Shown piece after piece: positions 36,447 through 46,167 of a stretch of 64,000 nucleotides of DNA (positions are counted from its first letter, which is position 1; each line of letters begins with the position of its first letter). The DNA is taken from assembly GCA_037349105.1 (NCBI GenBank), contig JAYJMM010000023.1, positions 1,077,001-1,141,000 of the forward strand, in the 5' to 3' direction. The notes beneath the pieces were generated by a model, which had not been told where the DNA came from, did no database searches, and saw only the letters and a program-made list of their open reading frames with translations. A program made the translations under genes and the position numbers. The DNA is from Limnomonas spitsbergensis (Eukaryota > Chlorophyta > Chlorophyceae > Chlamydomonadales).

Positions 36447-36897
36447 AAACCCTATTAACCTTGAACTAGCACATGAACCCTATAACCGCCGAACCCGCCC
36501 CTAAACCCTATCAACCCTATGACGGTGGGACTACCATGCCCAGAGCACATTAATGGGTTTACCTGATTTGGTTGGCCCACGGTGGGTAAGCCACGCTATG
36601 AAATGTTGGGTCTACCATGGTGTGGTCATGTAGCGTGGGTGTAACCATCCCGGGGTTCCCACTGTGGGTCCCCCCATGTGGGGATCCCCGTGATAGTCAG
36701 ACGACCGTGGGTCAGCCTATCGCTGATGCCCCACTGTGGGTCCCCCCCATGTGGGGATCCCCACGATATGGGACCATGAGTGGTACCGCCCATCGCGAAA
36801 GCCCAGTGTGGGGGAATCCTCTCACTTGGACCCACCGTGGGAGTATCCCATCAGACATACCCCACTGATGCCAACCCATGACGGAGCCCTACGACAT
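36447..36897. other. Boundary region with telomere-like fragments and CCCACTGTGGGT duplications
   Basis: The first 70 bp contain CCCCTAAACCCTATTAACC and CCCCTAAACCCTATCAACC, two short degenerate matches to the plant-type telomere repeat. From 36,540 the sequence is rich in local palindromes: CCCACTGTGGGTCCCCCC followed by ATGTGGGGATCCCC occurs at about 36,659 and again at about 36,731. No coding function is recognised. Confidence 0.5.
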
Positions 36898-36954
36898 GTA
36901 TCCCCACGGTAGAGGGGTCCGACCCATAGAACCGCTGTGTCCCTAGGCTACTTT
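36898..36954 (+). repeat. Left inverted repeat of the composite element
   Basis: Pairs with 44487-44557 on the opposite strand. Key shared words are GGTAGAGGGGTCCGAC and CGCTGTGTCCCTAGGCTA. Confidence 0.7.
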
Positions 36955-37259
36955 CGACGTACTGTTGAAATCGACAGCGCGCTGTCAATTACTGACTTCC
37001 ACTGTTGGAAATTGCGTGCGCTGTCGATAACTGTGTTGTACCTTCGAGCACTTTTCAACAGCGAAAAAACAACAGCCGAGTAGCCGAGTAGCGGAATGCA
37101 CACTCTTTCCGTCATCGCCCCTACATTTAACGCTTTCGCTGGCTTTGTCTGGATTCAAATAAAAACTTCGCGATGTATGCATCTTTAAGTTTATTTAACA
37201 ATGGCGGGTTTCATATGCCCTCACCACAGTTGGATTACCGGAGCTGCTGGCTAAATTGC

Positions 37260-37410
37260 TTTCGCGTCGGGTTGGACGTACGTGTTGCCAAGCTTTCGTG
37301 ACCGCATGGACATGCTGCCCAACTCGCGCACCAGCCTGGTACTGCTGGCCAGCTTGCTTGCGCGCCAGCCTAGACATGTCGCCAAGCTATCGCGCCAGCA
37401 TGGACTTGCA
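37260..37410. repeat. Left fragment of the 34-bp satellite family
   Basis: This contains CATGGACATGCTGCCCAACT, GCACCAGCCTGGTACTGCTG and GGCCAGCTTGCTTGCGCGCC. The same words occur in the 41.6-43.9 kb array, so both sides of the 20-bp array carry the 34-bp family. Confidence 0.7.
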
Positions 37411-40378
37411 TTTGAGGCTGTGAGGCATGAGGCTGTGAGGCATTCCTTAGGCTGTGCGGCTTTCCTCCCGGTTGTCAGCAAGTTTTTCAGGCTGAGCAGC
37501 ATGTCTTCAGATTGTGCGGCATTTCTCCCACCTATGCAGCATTTGCTCAGGCTGTGCGGCATTCCTTCAAGTTGTGCGGCATTCCAACCTGTTGTGTGGC
37601 ATTTTCTCAGGCTGTGAGGGATTCCTTCAAGTTGTGCAGCATTCCCTCCGGCTGTGAAGCATTTTCTCAGGCTGTAAGACATTCCTTCAGGTTGTGCGGC
37701 TTTCCTCCCGGCTGTGCGGCATTTTCTCAGGCTGTGCGGCATTCCTCCAGGTTGTGCGGCATTCCTCCCGGCTGTGCAGCACTTTCTCAGGCTGTGAGGT
37801 ATTCCTTCAGGTTAAGCAACATTCCTCCCGGCTGTGCGGCATTTTCTCAGGCTGTGCAGCATTTCTTCAGGTTGTGCGGCATTCCTCCTGGCTGTGCAGC
37901 ATTTTCACAGGCTGTGCGGCATTCCTTCAGGTTGTGCGGCATTCCTCCTGGCTGTGCAGCATTTTCACAAGCTGTGTGGCATTCCTTAAGGTTGTGCAGC
38001 TTTCCTCCCGGCTGTGCGGCTTTCTCTCAGGCCGTGCGGCATTCCTTCAGGTTCTGTGACATTCCTCCTGGCTGTGCAGGCGGCATTCCTTCCGCATTTC
38101 ATCAGGTTGTGCGGCATTCCTCCTGGCTGTGAGGCATTTTCTCAGGCTGTGAGGCATTCCTTCAAGTTGTGCGGCATTCCTCCCGGCAGTGAGGCATTTC
38201 CTCAGGCTGTGAGGCATACCTTCAAGTTGTGCAGCATTCCTCCCGGCTGTCAGCAAATTTCTCAGGCTGTAAGGCATTCCTTCAGGTTGAGCGGCATTCC
38301 TCCCGGTTGTGCGGAATTTCTCAGGTTGTGCAGAATTACTCCAGGTTGTGCGGCATTCCTCCCGGTTGTGCGGCATTTTCTCAGGCTGTGCAGCATTTCT
38401 TCAGGTTCTGCGACATTCCTCCTGGCTGTGAGGCATTCCTTAGGCTGTGCGGCATTCCTTCAGGTTGTGCGGCATTCCTCCCGGCTGTCAGCAAGTTTCT
38501 CAGGCTGTGCGGCATTTCTTCAGGTTATGCGGCATATCTCCCAGCTGTGCAGCATTTTCTCAGGCTGTGAGGCATTTCTTCAGGTTGTGCGGCATTCCAA
38601 CCTGCTGTGCGGCAGATTCCCTGGCTGTGAGGCATTTATTAACGTTGTGCGGCATTACTTATGGCTGTGCGGCATTTTCTCAGGCTGTGCAGCATTTCTT
38701 TAGGTTGTGCGATATTCCTCCTTGCTGTGAGGCATTTCTCTGGCTGTGAGGCATTCCTTCATGTTGTGAGGCATGAGGCACGAGGCTTGAGGCATGAGGC
38801 ATGAGGCTGTGAGGCATGAGGCTGTGAAGCATTCCTAAGGCTGTGCGGCATTCCGTCAGGTTGTGCGGCATTCCTCCCAGCTGTCAGCAAGTTTCTCAGG
38901 CTAAGCAGCATTTCTTCAGGTTGTGCAGCATTTCTCCCAGCTGTGCAGCATTTTGTCTGGCTGTGAGGCATTCCTTGAAGCTGCGGCTGTCGGCTGTCGG
39001 CTGTGCGACTGTCAGCAAGTTTCTCAGGCTGTGAAGCATTTTCTCAGGCTGAAAGACATTCCTTCAGGTTGTGAGGCATTCCTCCCTGTTGTGAGGCATT
39101 TTCTCAGGCTGTGCGGCATTCCTTCAGGTTGTGTGGCATACCTCCCGGCTGTGCGACATTTTCTCAGGCTGTGCAACATTCCCTCAGGTTGTGCAACATT
39201 CCAACCTGTTGTAAGGCATTTTCTCTGGCTGTGAGGCGTTCCTTCAAGTTGTGCGGCATTCCTCCCGGCTGTCAGAAAGTTTCTCAGGCTGTAAGGCATG
39301 CCCTCACGTTGTGCATCATTCCTCCCGGCTGTGCGGCATTTTCTCAGGCTGTGAGGCATTCCTTCAAGTTGTGCGGCATTCCTTCCGGCTGTGAAGCATT
39401 TTCTCAGGCTGTAAGACATTCCTTCAGGTTGTGCAACATTCCAACCAACTGTGACGCATTTTCTCAGGCTGTGCGGCACTCCTTCAGGTTGTGCGGCATT
39501 CCTCCCGGCTGTGCGACATTTTCTCAGGATGAGCAACATTCCCTCATGTTAGTTGTGCAACATTCCAACCTGCTGTGAGGCATTTTCTCTGGCTGTGCGG
39601 CATTCCTTCAGGTTGTGCGGCATTCCTCCCGGCTGTGCGACATTTTCTCAGGCTGTGCAACATTCCCTCAGGTTGTGCAACATTCCAACCTGCTGTGAGG
39701 CATTTCTCTGGCTGTGAGGCGTTCCTTCAAGTTGTGCGGCATTCCTCCCGACAATTAGAAAGTTTCTCAGGCTGTGAGGCATTCCTTCAAGTTGTGCGGC
39801 ATTCCTCCCGGCTGTCAGCAAGTTTGTCAGCTATAAGGCAGGCCCTCACGTTGTGCGTCATTCCTCCCGGCTGTGCGGCATTTCATCCCGTGCAGCATTT
39901 CCTCCCGGTTCTGCAGCATTTCCTCCCGGCTGTGCGTCATTCCTCCCGGCTGTGCGACATATGCTCAGGCTGTGCAGCATTTCATCAGGTTGTGCAGATT
40001 CCTCCTAGCTGTAAGGCATTTTCTCAGGTTGTTAGGCATTCCTTCAAGCTGTGCGGCATTCCTCCCGGCTGTGCAGCATTTTCTTAGGCTGTGCGGCATT
40101 CCTTCAGGTTGTGCGGCATAACTCCCGGCTGTGCGGTATTTTCTCAGGATGTGAGGCATTCCTTCAAATTGTGCGGCATTCCCCCCGGCTGTGAGGCATT
40201 TTCTCAGGCTGTGACGCATGCCTTCAGGTTGTGCGGCTTTCCTTAGGCTGGGAGGCATTCCTTCAAGTTGTGTGGCATTCTTCCTGGCTGTGAGGCATTT
40301 CTTTTGGTTGTGCGGCATTCCTCCCAGCTGTGATGCATTTGCTCAGGCTGTGCGGTATTCCTTCAGGTTGTGCCGGCA
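37411..40378. repeat. 20-bp satellite arranged in 60-bp trimers
   Basis: Units of 20 bp (GGCTGTGCGGCATTTTCTCA, GGCTGTGCGGCATTCCTTCA, GGTTGTGCGGCATTCCTCCC) alternate as a 60-bp trimer over about 3 kb. 60 bp is 20 codons and the trimer lacks stops in several frames. Frames of up to 229 codons therefore appear on both strands, encoding repeated 20-residue units such as CGIPPGCAAFSQAVRHSFRL. Because multiple frames are open at once, I treat this as a satellite and not a gene. The array also supplies the stop codon of gene copy 2. Confidence 0.9.
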
Positions 40379-40632
40379 GAAGCAAACCTCACATCCAGGG
40401 CTTCCATGTAAGTGAGCTGGACACACTCAGCACTGGAGTCAAGGCAGGCGTCCAGCGTCTTCATCAATTCTTCGTTGACAGCACTGACGTTGTCGTCGTC
40501 ACTTTTGGAAGCATCAATGAAAAAAACGTGCAACCAATACTCCTTTGATTTACTTTGCAACAGACTGATCAAGGGTTCATACGTAATATCGTCGACGGAA
40601 AGCAATTCGGGCGTCCCTCTAGGCGAGGTCAT
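40363..40632 (-). CDS. Unrecognised protein family, copy 2
   Basis: From ATG 40632 this reads MTSPRGTPELLSVDDITYEP, then LISLLQSKSKEYWLHVFFID, LMKTLDA and ALDVRFASAG, matching copy 1 at 4523-4951. The frame is open further upstream to 40704 (CGDKKPTADKILIHCIR), inside the left palindrome arm, so the true start may be upstream. The coding part ends exactly where the 20-bp satellite begins and the stop codon lies in satellite sequence, so the satellite has expanded into or replaced the 3' end. Conservation of the protein despite base changes hints at past selection. Function is unknown. Confidence 0.5.
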   Translation of the reverse strand: MTSPRGTPELLSVDDITYEPLISLLQSKSKEYWLHVFFIDASKSDDDNVSAVNEELMKTLDACLDSSAECVQLTYMEALDVRFASAGTT

Positions 40633-41240
40633 ACGAATGCAATGTATAAGAATTTTGTCGGCGGTGGGCTTCTTATCGCCGCAGTGAGTGTGGGAATCAC
40701 ACACGAAGTGGGGGAATCATCACACACGAAGTATGGGAATCACACACTGAGAATGGGAATCACTCACTGAGTATGGGAATCACTCACTGAGTATGGAAAT
40801 TACTCACTAAGTATGAAAAATCACTTCAGGGGTATGCGAACTGTCGATTCTCAACAGTGACGGTACTATTTCGACAGCGGCTGTGGCTTTACAACCGTGA
40901 CTGTTTGTCATTAACATCGCCTGTCGATAATTCGGCAACTTCTACTGTGAAATAGCGACAGTCGCTGTCGAAATAGTACCGCCACTGTTGAGATTCGAAA
41001 TTATACGGATAAATCACCACAGTCGCTGTCGAAATAGTACCGTCCCTGTTGAGAATCGACAGTTCGCATACTCCTGAAGTGATTTCCCTACTCAGTGAGT
41101 GATTCCCATACTCAGTGAGTGATTCCCATACTCAGTGTGTGATTCCCCCACTTCGTGTGTGATTCCCACACTCACTGCGGCGATAAGAAGCCCACCGTCG
41201 ACAAATGATCTATCATACATTGAAGTCGTATGACCTCGCC
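40622..41240. repeat. Large imperfect palindrome separating two divergent gene copies
   Basis: The left arm, 40622-40887, pairs with the right arm, 41017-41240, around a centre near 40,931 with a spacer of about 130 bp. Paired words include GGCGAGGTCATACG/CGTATGACCTCGCC, GGTGGGCTTCTTATCGCCGC and its complement, and TATGCGAACTGTCGATTCTC with its complement. Each arm has an 18-21-bp minisatellite of ATGGGAATCACTCACTGAGT type. Each arm end carries the 5' part of a copy of the unrecognised gene, reading outward. Confidence 0.85.
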
Positions 41241-41290
41241 TTGAGCGGTGGAAGAAATCCGACCGCCGTCGAATGGAACTCTCGTCTACT
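41206..41290 (+). pseudogene. Unrecognised protein family, copy 3 (5' fragment, nonsense-mutated)
   Basis: The mirror image of copy 2's start: CGTATGACCTCGCC at 41227-41240 gives Met-Thr-Ser-Pro and then a TGA. Homology to copy 2 fades within about 50 bp, and the frame upstream is also closed (GACAAATGA). It is a dead 5' fragment. Confidence 0.6.
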
Positions 41291-41600
41291 AGCACGGCCC
41301 GCCATCCCCATCCACATTCCGCATTTAGTGCCCTATCCGCCTGTCAGCAAGTGCACTACTTCATCCATCGATGGTTCCGCAGTAGCGCATGAAGTCCTCA
41401 ACATCAAGCCCATATATACGCTTAGCGTCAGGTACTAGGCTTAGGGTTGGCAAAAAAATGTACGGACGATGGGGCAGCAGACATTCCCTCAAGATCACAT
41501 GTCACCTGTCAACGACACAATAATTATTCGTCAAGTCTTAATGATGTCTTCAAACATGAAAATGGTCCCCTGGCTACCCTCAACTATATACATTTGTCAT
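41291..41600. other. Unassigned sequence between palindrome and 34-bp array
   Basis: Non-repetitive. A 77-codon frame spans 41205-41438 but overlaps the dead copy 3 and shows no domain. Confidence 0.35.
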
Positions 41601-43928
41601 GCTGCCCTGCTTACGCACCATGCTACTACTGCTAGCCAGCTTGCTTGCGCACCCGCCTAGACATGTCGTCAAGTTTCAGCGCCAACATGGACATGCTGCC
41701 CAACTTATGCACCAGCCTAGTTCTCCAGGCGAGCTTGCTGCTGGCGCACCAACCTCATACTGCTGGCCAGCTCGCTAGCACACCATTCTAAACCCATTGT
41801 CAATCTCAGTCCTACGCCCAGATGGACATGCTGCCCATCTTATGCACAACCCTAGTTCTGTTGCCCAACTTGTTTGCGCACCACTTAAGTACTAATGGCC
41901 AGCTTGTTTGCGCACCAGCCTGATACTGTTAGCCAGCTTGCTTGTGCGCCACGCTACACATGTTGCCGTGCTTCCGCACCAACATGGACATCCTACCCTA
42001 CTTGCGCACTAGCTTGGTAATGCATGCCAGTTTGCTTGCACTCCAGCCTGAATATGCTAACAAGCGTCCACGCCCACAAAGACCTGTTGCCCAGCTTACG
42101 GACCAGCCTGGCAAGCTGGCTTGCGCACCACCCTAGTACTCATGGCTACCTTGCTTGTGCACTAACCTAGTTATCCTGGCCAGCATGCTTACGCAACACC
42201 CTATTTTTGTTGGCATGCTTGCTTGCGCACCACCCTAGTTATCCTGGCCAGCTTGCTTGCGCATCACCCTAGTACTGTTGGCCAGCTTGCTTGCGCATCA
42301 CCCTAGTACTGTTGGCATGCTTGCTTGCGCACCACCCTAGTTATCCTGGCCAGCTTGCTTGCGCATCACCCTAGTACTGTTGGCCAGCTTGCTTGCGCAT
42401 CACCCTAGTACTGTTGGCATATGCTTGCTTGCGCACCACCCTAGTTATCCAGGCCAGCTTGCTTGCGCATCACCCTAGTACTGTTGGCATGCTTGCTTGC
42501 GCATCACCCTAGAACTGTTGGCATGCTTGCTTGCGCATCACCCTAGTACTGTTGGCATGCTTGCTTGCGCATCACCCTAGTACTGTTGGCCAGCTTGCTT
42601 GCGCATCACCCTAGTACTGTTGGCATGCTTGCTTGCGCACCACCCTAGTACTGTTGGCCAGCTTGCTTGCGCATCACCCTAGTACTGTTGGCATGCTTGC
42701 TTGCGCATCACCCTAGAACTGTTGACCAGCTTGCTTGCGCATCACCCTAGTACTGTTGGCATGCTTGCTTGCGCATCACCCTAGTACTGTTGGCCAGCTT
42801 GCTTGCGCATCACCCTAGTACTGTTGGCATGCTTGCTTGCGCACCACCCTAGTACTGTTGGCCAGCTTGCTTGCGCATCACCCTAGTACTGTTGGCATGC
42901 TTGCTTGCGCATCACCCTAGAACTGTTGACCAGCTTGCTTGCGCATCACCCTAGTACTGTTGGCATGCTTGCTTGCGCATCACCCTAGTACTGTTGGCCA
43001 GCTTGCTTGCGCATCACCCTAGTACTGTTGGCATGCTTGCTTGCGCATCACCCTAGTACTGTTGGCCAGCTTGCTTGCGCATCACCCTAGTACTGTTGGC
43101 ATGCTTGTTTGCGCACCAGCCTAGTACTGTTGGCCAGCTTGCTTGCGCACCTCCCTAGTACTGATGGCTAGCTTGCTTGTGCACCAACCTAGTTCTCCTA
43201 GCCAGCATACTTACGCACCACCGTAATACTGTTGGCATGCTTGCTTGCGCACCAGCCTAGTACTGTTGGCCAGCTTGCTTGCGCACCACCCTAGTGCTTC
43301 TGACCAGCTTGCTTACGCACCAACCTATAACTGTAATTACTGTTGGTCTGCTTGCTTGCGCACCAGCCTAGTACTGTTGGCCAGGTTGCTTACACACCCT
43401 CCTAGGACTGTTGGCCTGGTTGCTTGCAAACCACCCTAATACTGCTGGCCAACTTGCTTGCACACCACGCACCCTGGTACTCATGGCTAGCAACTACCCT
43501 AGTATTGCTGTCCAGCTTGCTTGCGCACTACCGGCTAGTATTGCTGTCCAGCTTGCTTGCGCACTACCCTAGTATTGCTGTCCAGCTTGCTTGCGCACAA
43601 CCCTAGTATTGCTGTCCAGCTTGCTTGCGCACAACCCTAATATTGCTTTCCAGCTTGCTTGTGCACTACCCTAGTATTGTTGTCCAGCTTGCTTGCGCAC
43701 TACCCTAGTATTGCTGTCCAGCTTGCTTGCGCACTACCCTAGTATTGCTGGCCTGCTCGCTTGCGCACCACCCTGGTATTGCTGTCCATCTTGCTTGCGC
43801 AATACCTTAGTATTGCTGTCCAGCTTGCTTGCGCACCACCCTAGTATTGCTGTCCAGCTTGCTTGCGCACTACCCTAGTATTGCCGTCCAGCTTGCTTGC
43901 GCACTACCCTAGTATTGCTGTTCTGACA
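41601..43928. repeat. 34-bp satellite, partly with a 6-monomer higher-order unit
   Basis: The first 500 bp are diverged. From about 42,100 the units are regular: CCAGCTTGCTTGCGCATC then ACCCTAGTACTGTTGG, alternating with CATGCTTGCTTGCGCATC versions, which gives a 68-bp dimer. The marker CTAGAACTGTTGACCAGC recurs at 42,713 and 42,917, an offset of 204 bp (6 x 34). After 43,480 the units change to a CTAGTATTGCTGTCCAG subtype. Confidence 0.9.
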
Positions 43929-43929
43929 G

Positions 43930-44066
43930 GGAACATGGATTTTTGGATGGCAGTTGATTGCAGTGATGAGCATAGGGTATTCATCCGCACTCCCATGCGT
44001 GCAATCTCTGAACCAGCATGGGATGGGATGGTAGTATTCACATGCCATGGTACGCTGGAGTTGAAG
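43930..44066 (+). CDS. Possible internal exon inside the composite element
   Basis: A 137-bp segment with acceptor TTCTGACAG and donor AAG|GTATTA reads NMDFWMAVDCSDEHRVFIRT, then PMRAISEPAWDGMVVFTCHG and TLELK (the codon before N is split). It starts at the edge of the 34-bp array. I cannot join it to other exons and do not recognise a family. Confidence 0.3.
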
Positions 44067-44486
44067 GTATTATTGTTACATGGTTCTTTAAATCCATTTG
44101 TGCGCTGTAGATGATGCGCTCCTCTTATTCCATCTGCCGTCCAGTTCGTGACACGATAAGCGAGGGCTGGTTCACCAGTTGGGTTGTTGCGATTTCCGTC
44201 CTAGTCGAATCTACTACGGTAGTAAAAATCGTCCAATCTGAAGTGCGGGGAATGCAATAGCCTGTATGAGAAAAATATACGTCGGATTCCGAGGAACACC
44301 TATGCCGAGGAAAAGTGGGGAGATCCGACGTTCAGCTACAAGAAACGGCTGTTGAGAATGCTGTACAGCGACAGCGAGCTCCACACTGTTCGCTGTTCGT
44401 TTTAGCACAAAATCGACAGCCGATATGCTCATACTGTCGAAAGCGACAGCCTGTCGCTTCCTGCTGTCGAAAGCGACAGCACGCCA

Positions 44487-44557
44487 AAAGTAGCCTAGGG
44501 ACACAGCGAAAACGACTTTCCCCCTACAGTCGGACCCCTCTACCACGGTGGGGATAC
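44487..44557 (-). repeat. Right inverted repeat of the composite element
   Basis: Reverse-complement partner of 36898-36954. It is directly preceded by a CTGTCGAAAGCGACAGC-rich block with several short hairpins. Confidence 0.7.
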
Positions 44558-45146
44558 CCACTGGGTTTGGCCAATTCCCAGTGGGGCGGCCCACGGTGGA
44601 CGGCGCCACACCAATGTCCCCCACGTGCACTTTTTCCGACGCGCAAAGCCGACCATGAGCCCTCAGCGTACCAGCTTCCAGCTGAGTCCGCCCGGCGACA
44701 CAACCCACGGAACAAAGTCACCTCCGTCGCCGTTCCTTCATTCGCAACCCCGAGCATACCCGCTCTCAGTGAGTAAAGTGGTAGGGGCGGTACCCACGAG
44801 TCAGGGGCGCCCATGCATGCGGGCCGAACTAGTGAGGAACTTCCACTAGGGCTGTCTTGCTACCAGTACATCTTACAGCTCTCTTTTACTTCCTCCTTTG
44901 GAGCGGATTCACACCTGATTCATCGGTTTCGCGTGGTTTCGCATGGTTTCAGTTCAGTTTGACAGTTCGGCGAAACCACGCCAACTGAAACCGGCCTCGG
45001 ACCAGGCACCCGTTTCTGTTCGCTGGTTTCGCAAGGTTGAGTTGCTAGTTTCGCAAGTTCCGTCACGATTAGTCGGCATTGTTCGCTGCGGTCTACATAC
45101 CGCGCCCTAATCTTCAAATCACAGCTTCCTTAACTGTGGTTCTTTC
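44558..45146. other. GC-rich flank and GGTTTCG/CGAAACC cluster
   Basis: 44,560-44,720 continues the CCCACGGTGG-like text seen at the left flank. From 44,925 to 45,065 the words GGTTTCGC, CGAAACC and ACTGAAACC recur in both orientations and could form a stem (for example CGTGGTTTCGC with GCGAAACCACG). GCGAAACCAGCC appears again at 45,557. No gene is recognised. Confidence 0.4.
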
Positions 45147-45399
45147 TATATATACCTCCAACTACTCGTTGCCATAAAGGTTGTCGGCAGCAGCAATCAG
45201 ACCCCATCCCAACTACGAGGCAATGGCGAATCAAACAGCCTTCTATCTAGGAACGTCATGCCGGATGAGAAGGCACAGCAGTACACGAATGTGTTATTTG
45301 ATTGAATATCTCCAGTTGTCCTACCCTGAGGATGGGGTTGAGTCGGCTGAGGACGACGGCATGCCATCCGATGTGCTCATCAGTTCATCATGGCAATGA
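45147..45399 (+). CDS. Weak candidate small gene behind a TATA-like box
   Basis: TCTATATATACC (near 45146) lies about 75 bp upstream of ATG 45223. The ATG opens a 58-codon frame (MANQTAFYLGTSCRMRRHSS...DVLISSSWQ) ending at 45399. There is no homology I recognise, and the frame is short enough to be chance. Confidence 0.2.
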
Positions 45400-45845
45400 C
45401 GACTGACCATGCTGTCATGCTATCCCGTGCTGTATTGTCTGTTGTTGTATGCTGCTTTCCTGGCCACTTCACTGCATAAGGTGACGTCTAAGCATGCGAT
45501 GGCCGCAAGGTTCAGATTTTCTGATGTGAATTATTACGGTAGGTGAGACTGCAGGTTGCGAAACCAGCCAGTCGCCAAACTGACGAACAGAACCGAACTC
45601 GACGATCGAACTCAATTGGCTCTTACTCTCTTCTGAACAGTTGGGCGCCCACGCGGCCGAGCTTTGAGCGGGCCCAGAGGTTCTCTTTACAACCCTTGTA
45701 CCTCAACAGTATACTAGTACAAGAGGCCTTTAAACAAATTTGTGTACTGTGACGTACCATAGTTGTGAGTAGATTGAGTGAGGGCGCATCCGTCTTTAAG
45801 GGGCCATGACCAGCCTTTTACCACTGTAGTATCACGATTACTGCT
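45400..45845. other. No recognised feature
   Basis: Non-repetitive sequence with only short frames. Confidence 0.35.
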
Positions 45846-46058
45846 CTATGGTGCGACAAAGCTCATTTCATCCAGCAGGGAAGACGCTACATTATCTAAG
45901 AACATATACTTAATAGTTGCCTTTAACTCGTCAGGGATGCGTGAAATCTCAGTGAAGAGCCCTGATTCAGCATTCATGAATCCTTCCTTTTTCCCGGCAA
46001 GCGAGAAACCAACACAGGGACTACCGGCAACTCTTGTGTCACCTTTGTTAAACGTCAT
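45846..46058 (-). CDS. Unrecognised 70-residue protein in a compact minus-strand cluster
   Basis: The frame MTFNKGDTRVAGSPCVGFSL...SSLLDEMSFVAP has balanced, protein-like composition and no low-complexity sequence. Its ATG overlaps the end of the next frame upstream by 11 bp (46048-46058), an arrangement more typical of viral, organellar or bacterial DNA than of nuclear plant genes. I do not recognise the family. The minus strand is favoured over the overlapping plus-strand frame only on composition and on this neighbour arrangement. Confidence 0.35.
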   Translation of the reverse strand: MTFNKGDTRVAGSPCVGFSLAGKKEGFMNAESGLFTEISRIPDELKATIKYMFLDNVASSLLDEMSFVAP

Positions 46059-46167
46059 GAACTGAAGTATGTCGCCCTAGCATGAACACAAGGGAGAAGA
46101 AACCCAGTAGCATTAAACCCAAGATCCCCAGTGCAACTCCGCGTCGAGGCTGTAAAGGGGGAGCCAT
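46048..46167 (-). CDS. Small single-pass membrane protein (39 residues), candidate
   Basis: Starts at ATG 46167 (MAPPLQPRRG), then has a hydrophobic stretch VALGILGLMLLGFFSLVFML suited to one membrane helix, a short polar tail and a TAA at 46050. It overlaps the 70-residue frame downstream. Basic residues before the helix suggest an N-in orientation. The frame is too short to identify. Confidence 0.35.
   Translation of the reverse strand: MAPPLQPRRGVALGILGLMLLGFFSLVFMLGRHTSVHDV

Larger units (their letters stand above)
36898..44557. mobile_element. Composite element bounded by inverted repeats, carrying two satellites and a palindrome
   Basis: 36898-36954 matches the reverse complement of 44487-44557. 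Both contain GTATCCCCAC, GGTAGAGGGGTCCGAC and CGCTGTGTCCCTAGGCTACTTT in the same order, with a short internal insertion on the right side. Inside both ends, and at the centre, lie blocks dense in CTGTCGA/TCGACAG (36955-37080, 40845-41070 and 44335-44490). Between them lie 34-bp satellite units, the 20-bp array, two outward-facing copies of an unrecognised gene around a palindrome, and the 34-bp array. I see no transposase and no target-site duplication, so calling it a non-autonomous mobile or fold-back element is an inference. Confidence 0.5.

Noticed and set aside
37251..40318. Frames of 100-229 codons on both strands
   Set aside because: Open because the 60-bp trimer has no stops in several frames. 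No start context or single favoured frame is visible. Kept only as a low-interest finding.
42100..43930. CRISPR-like regular repeats (also considered for the 22-, 62- and 82-bp arrays)
   Set aside because: Units abut directly with no unique spacers, there are no cas genes, and the DNA is eukaryotic.
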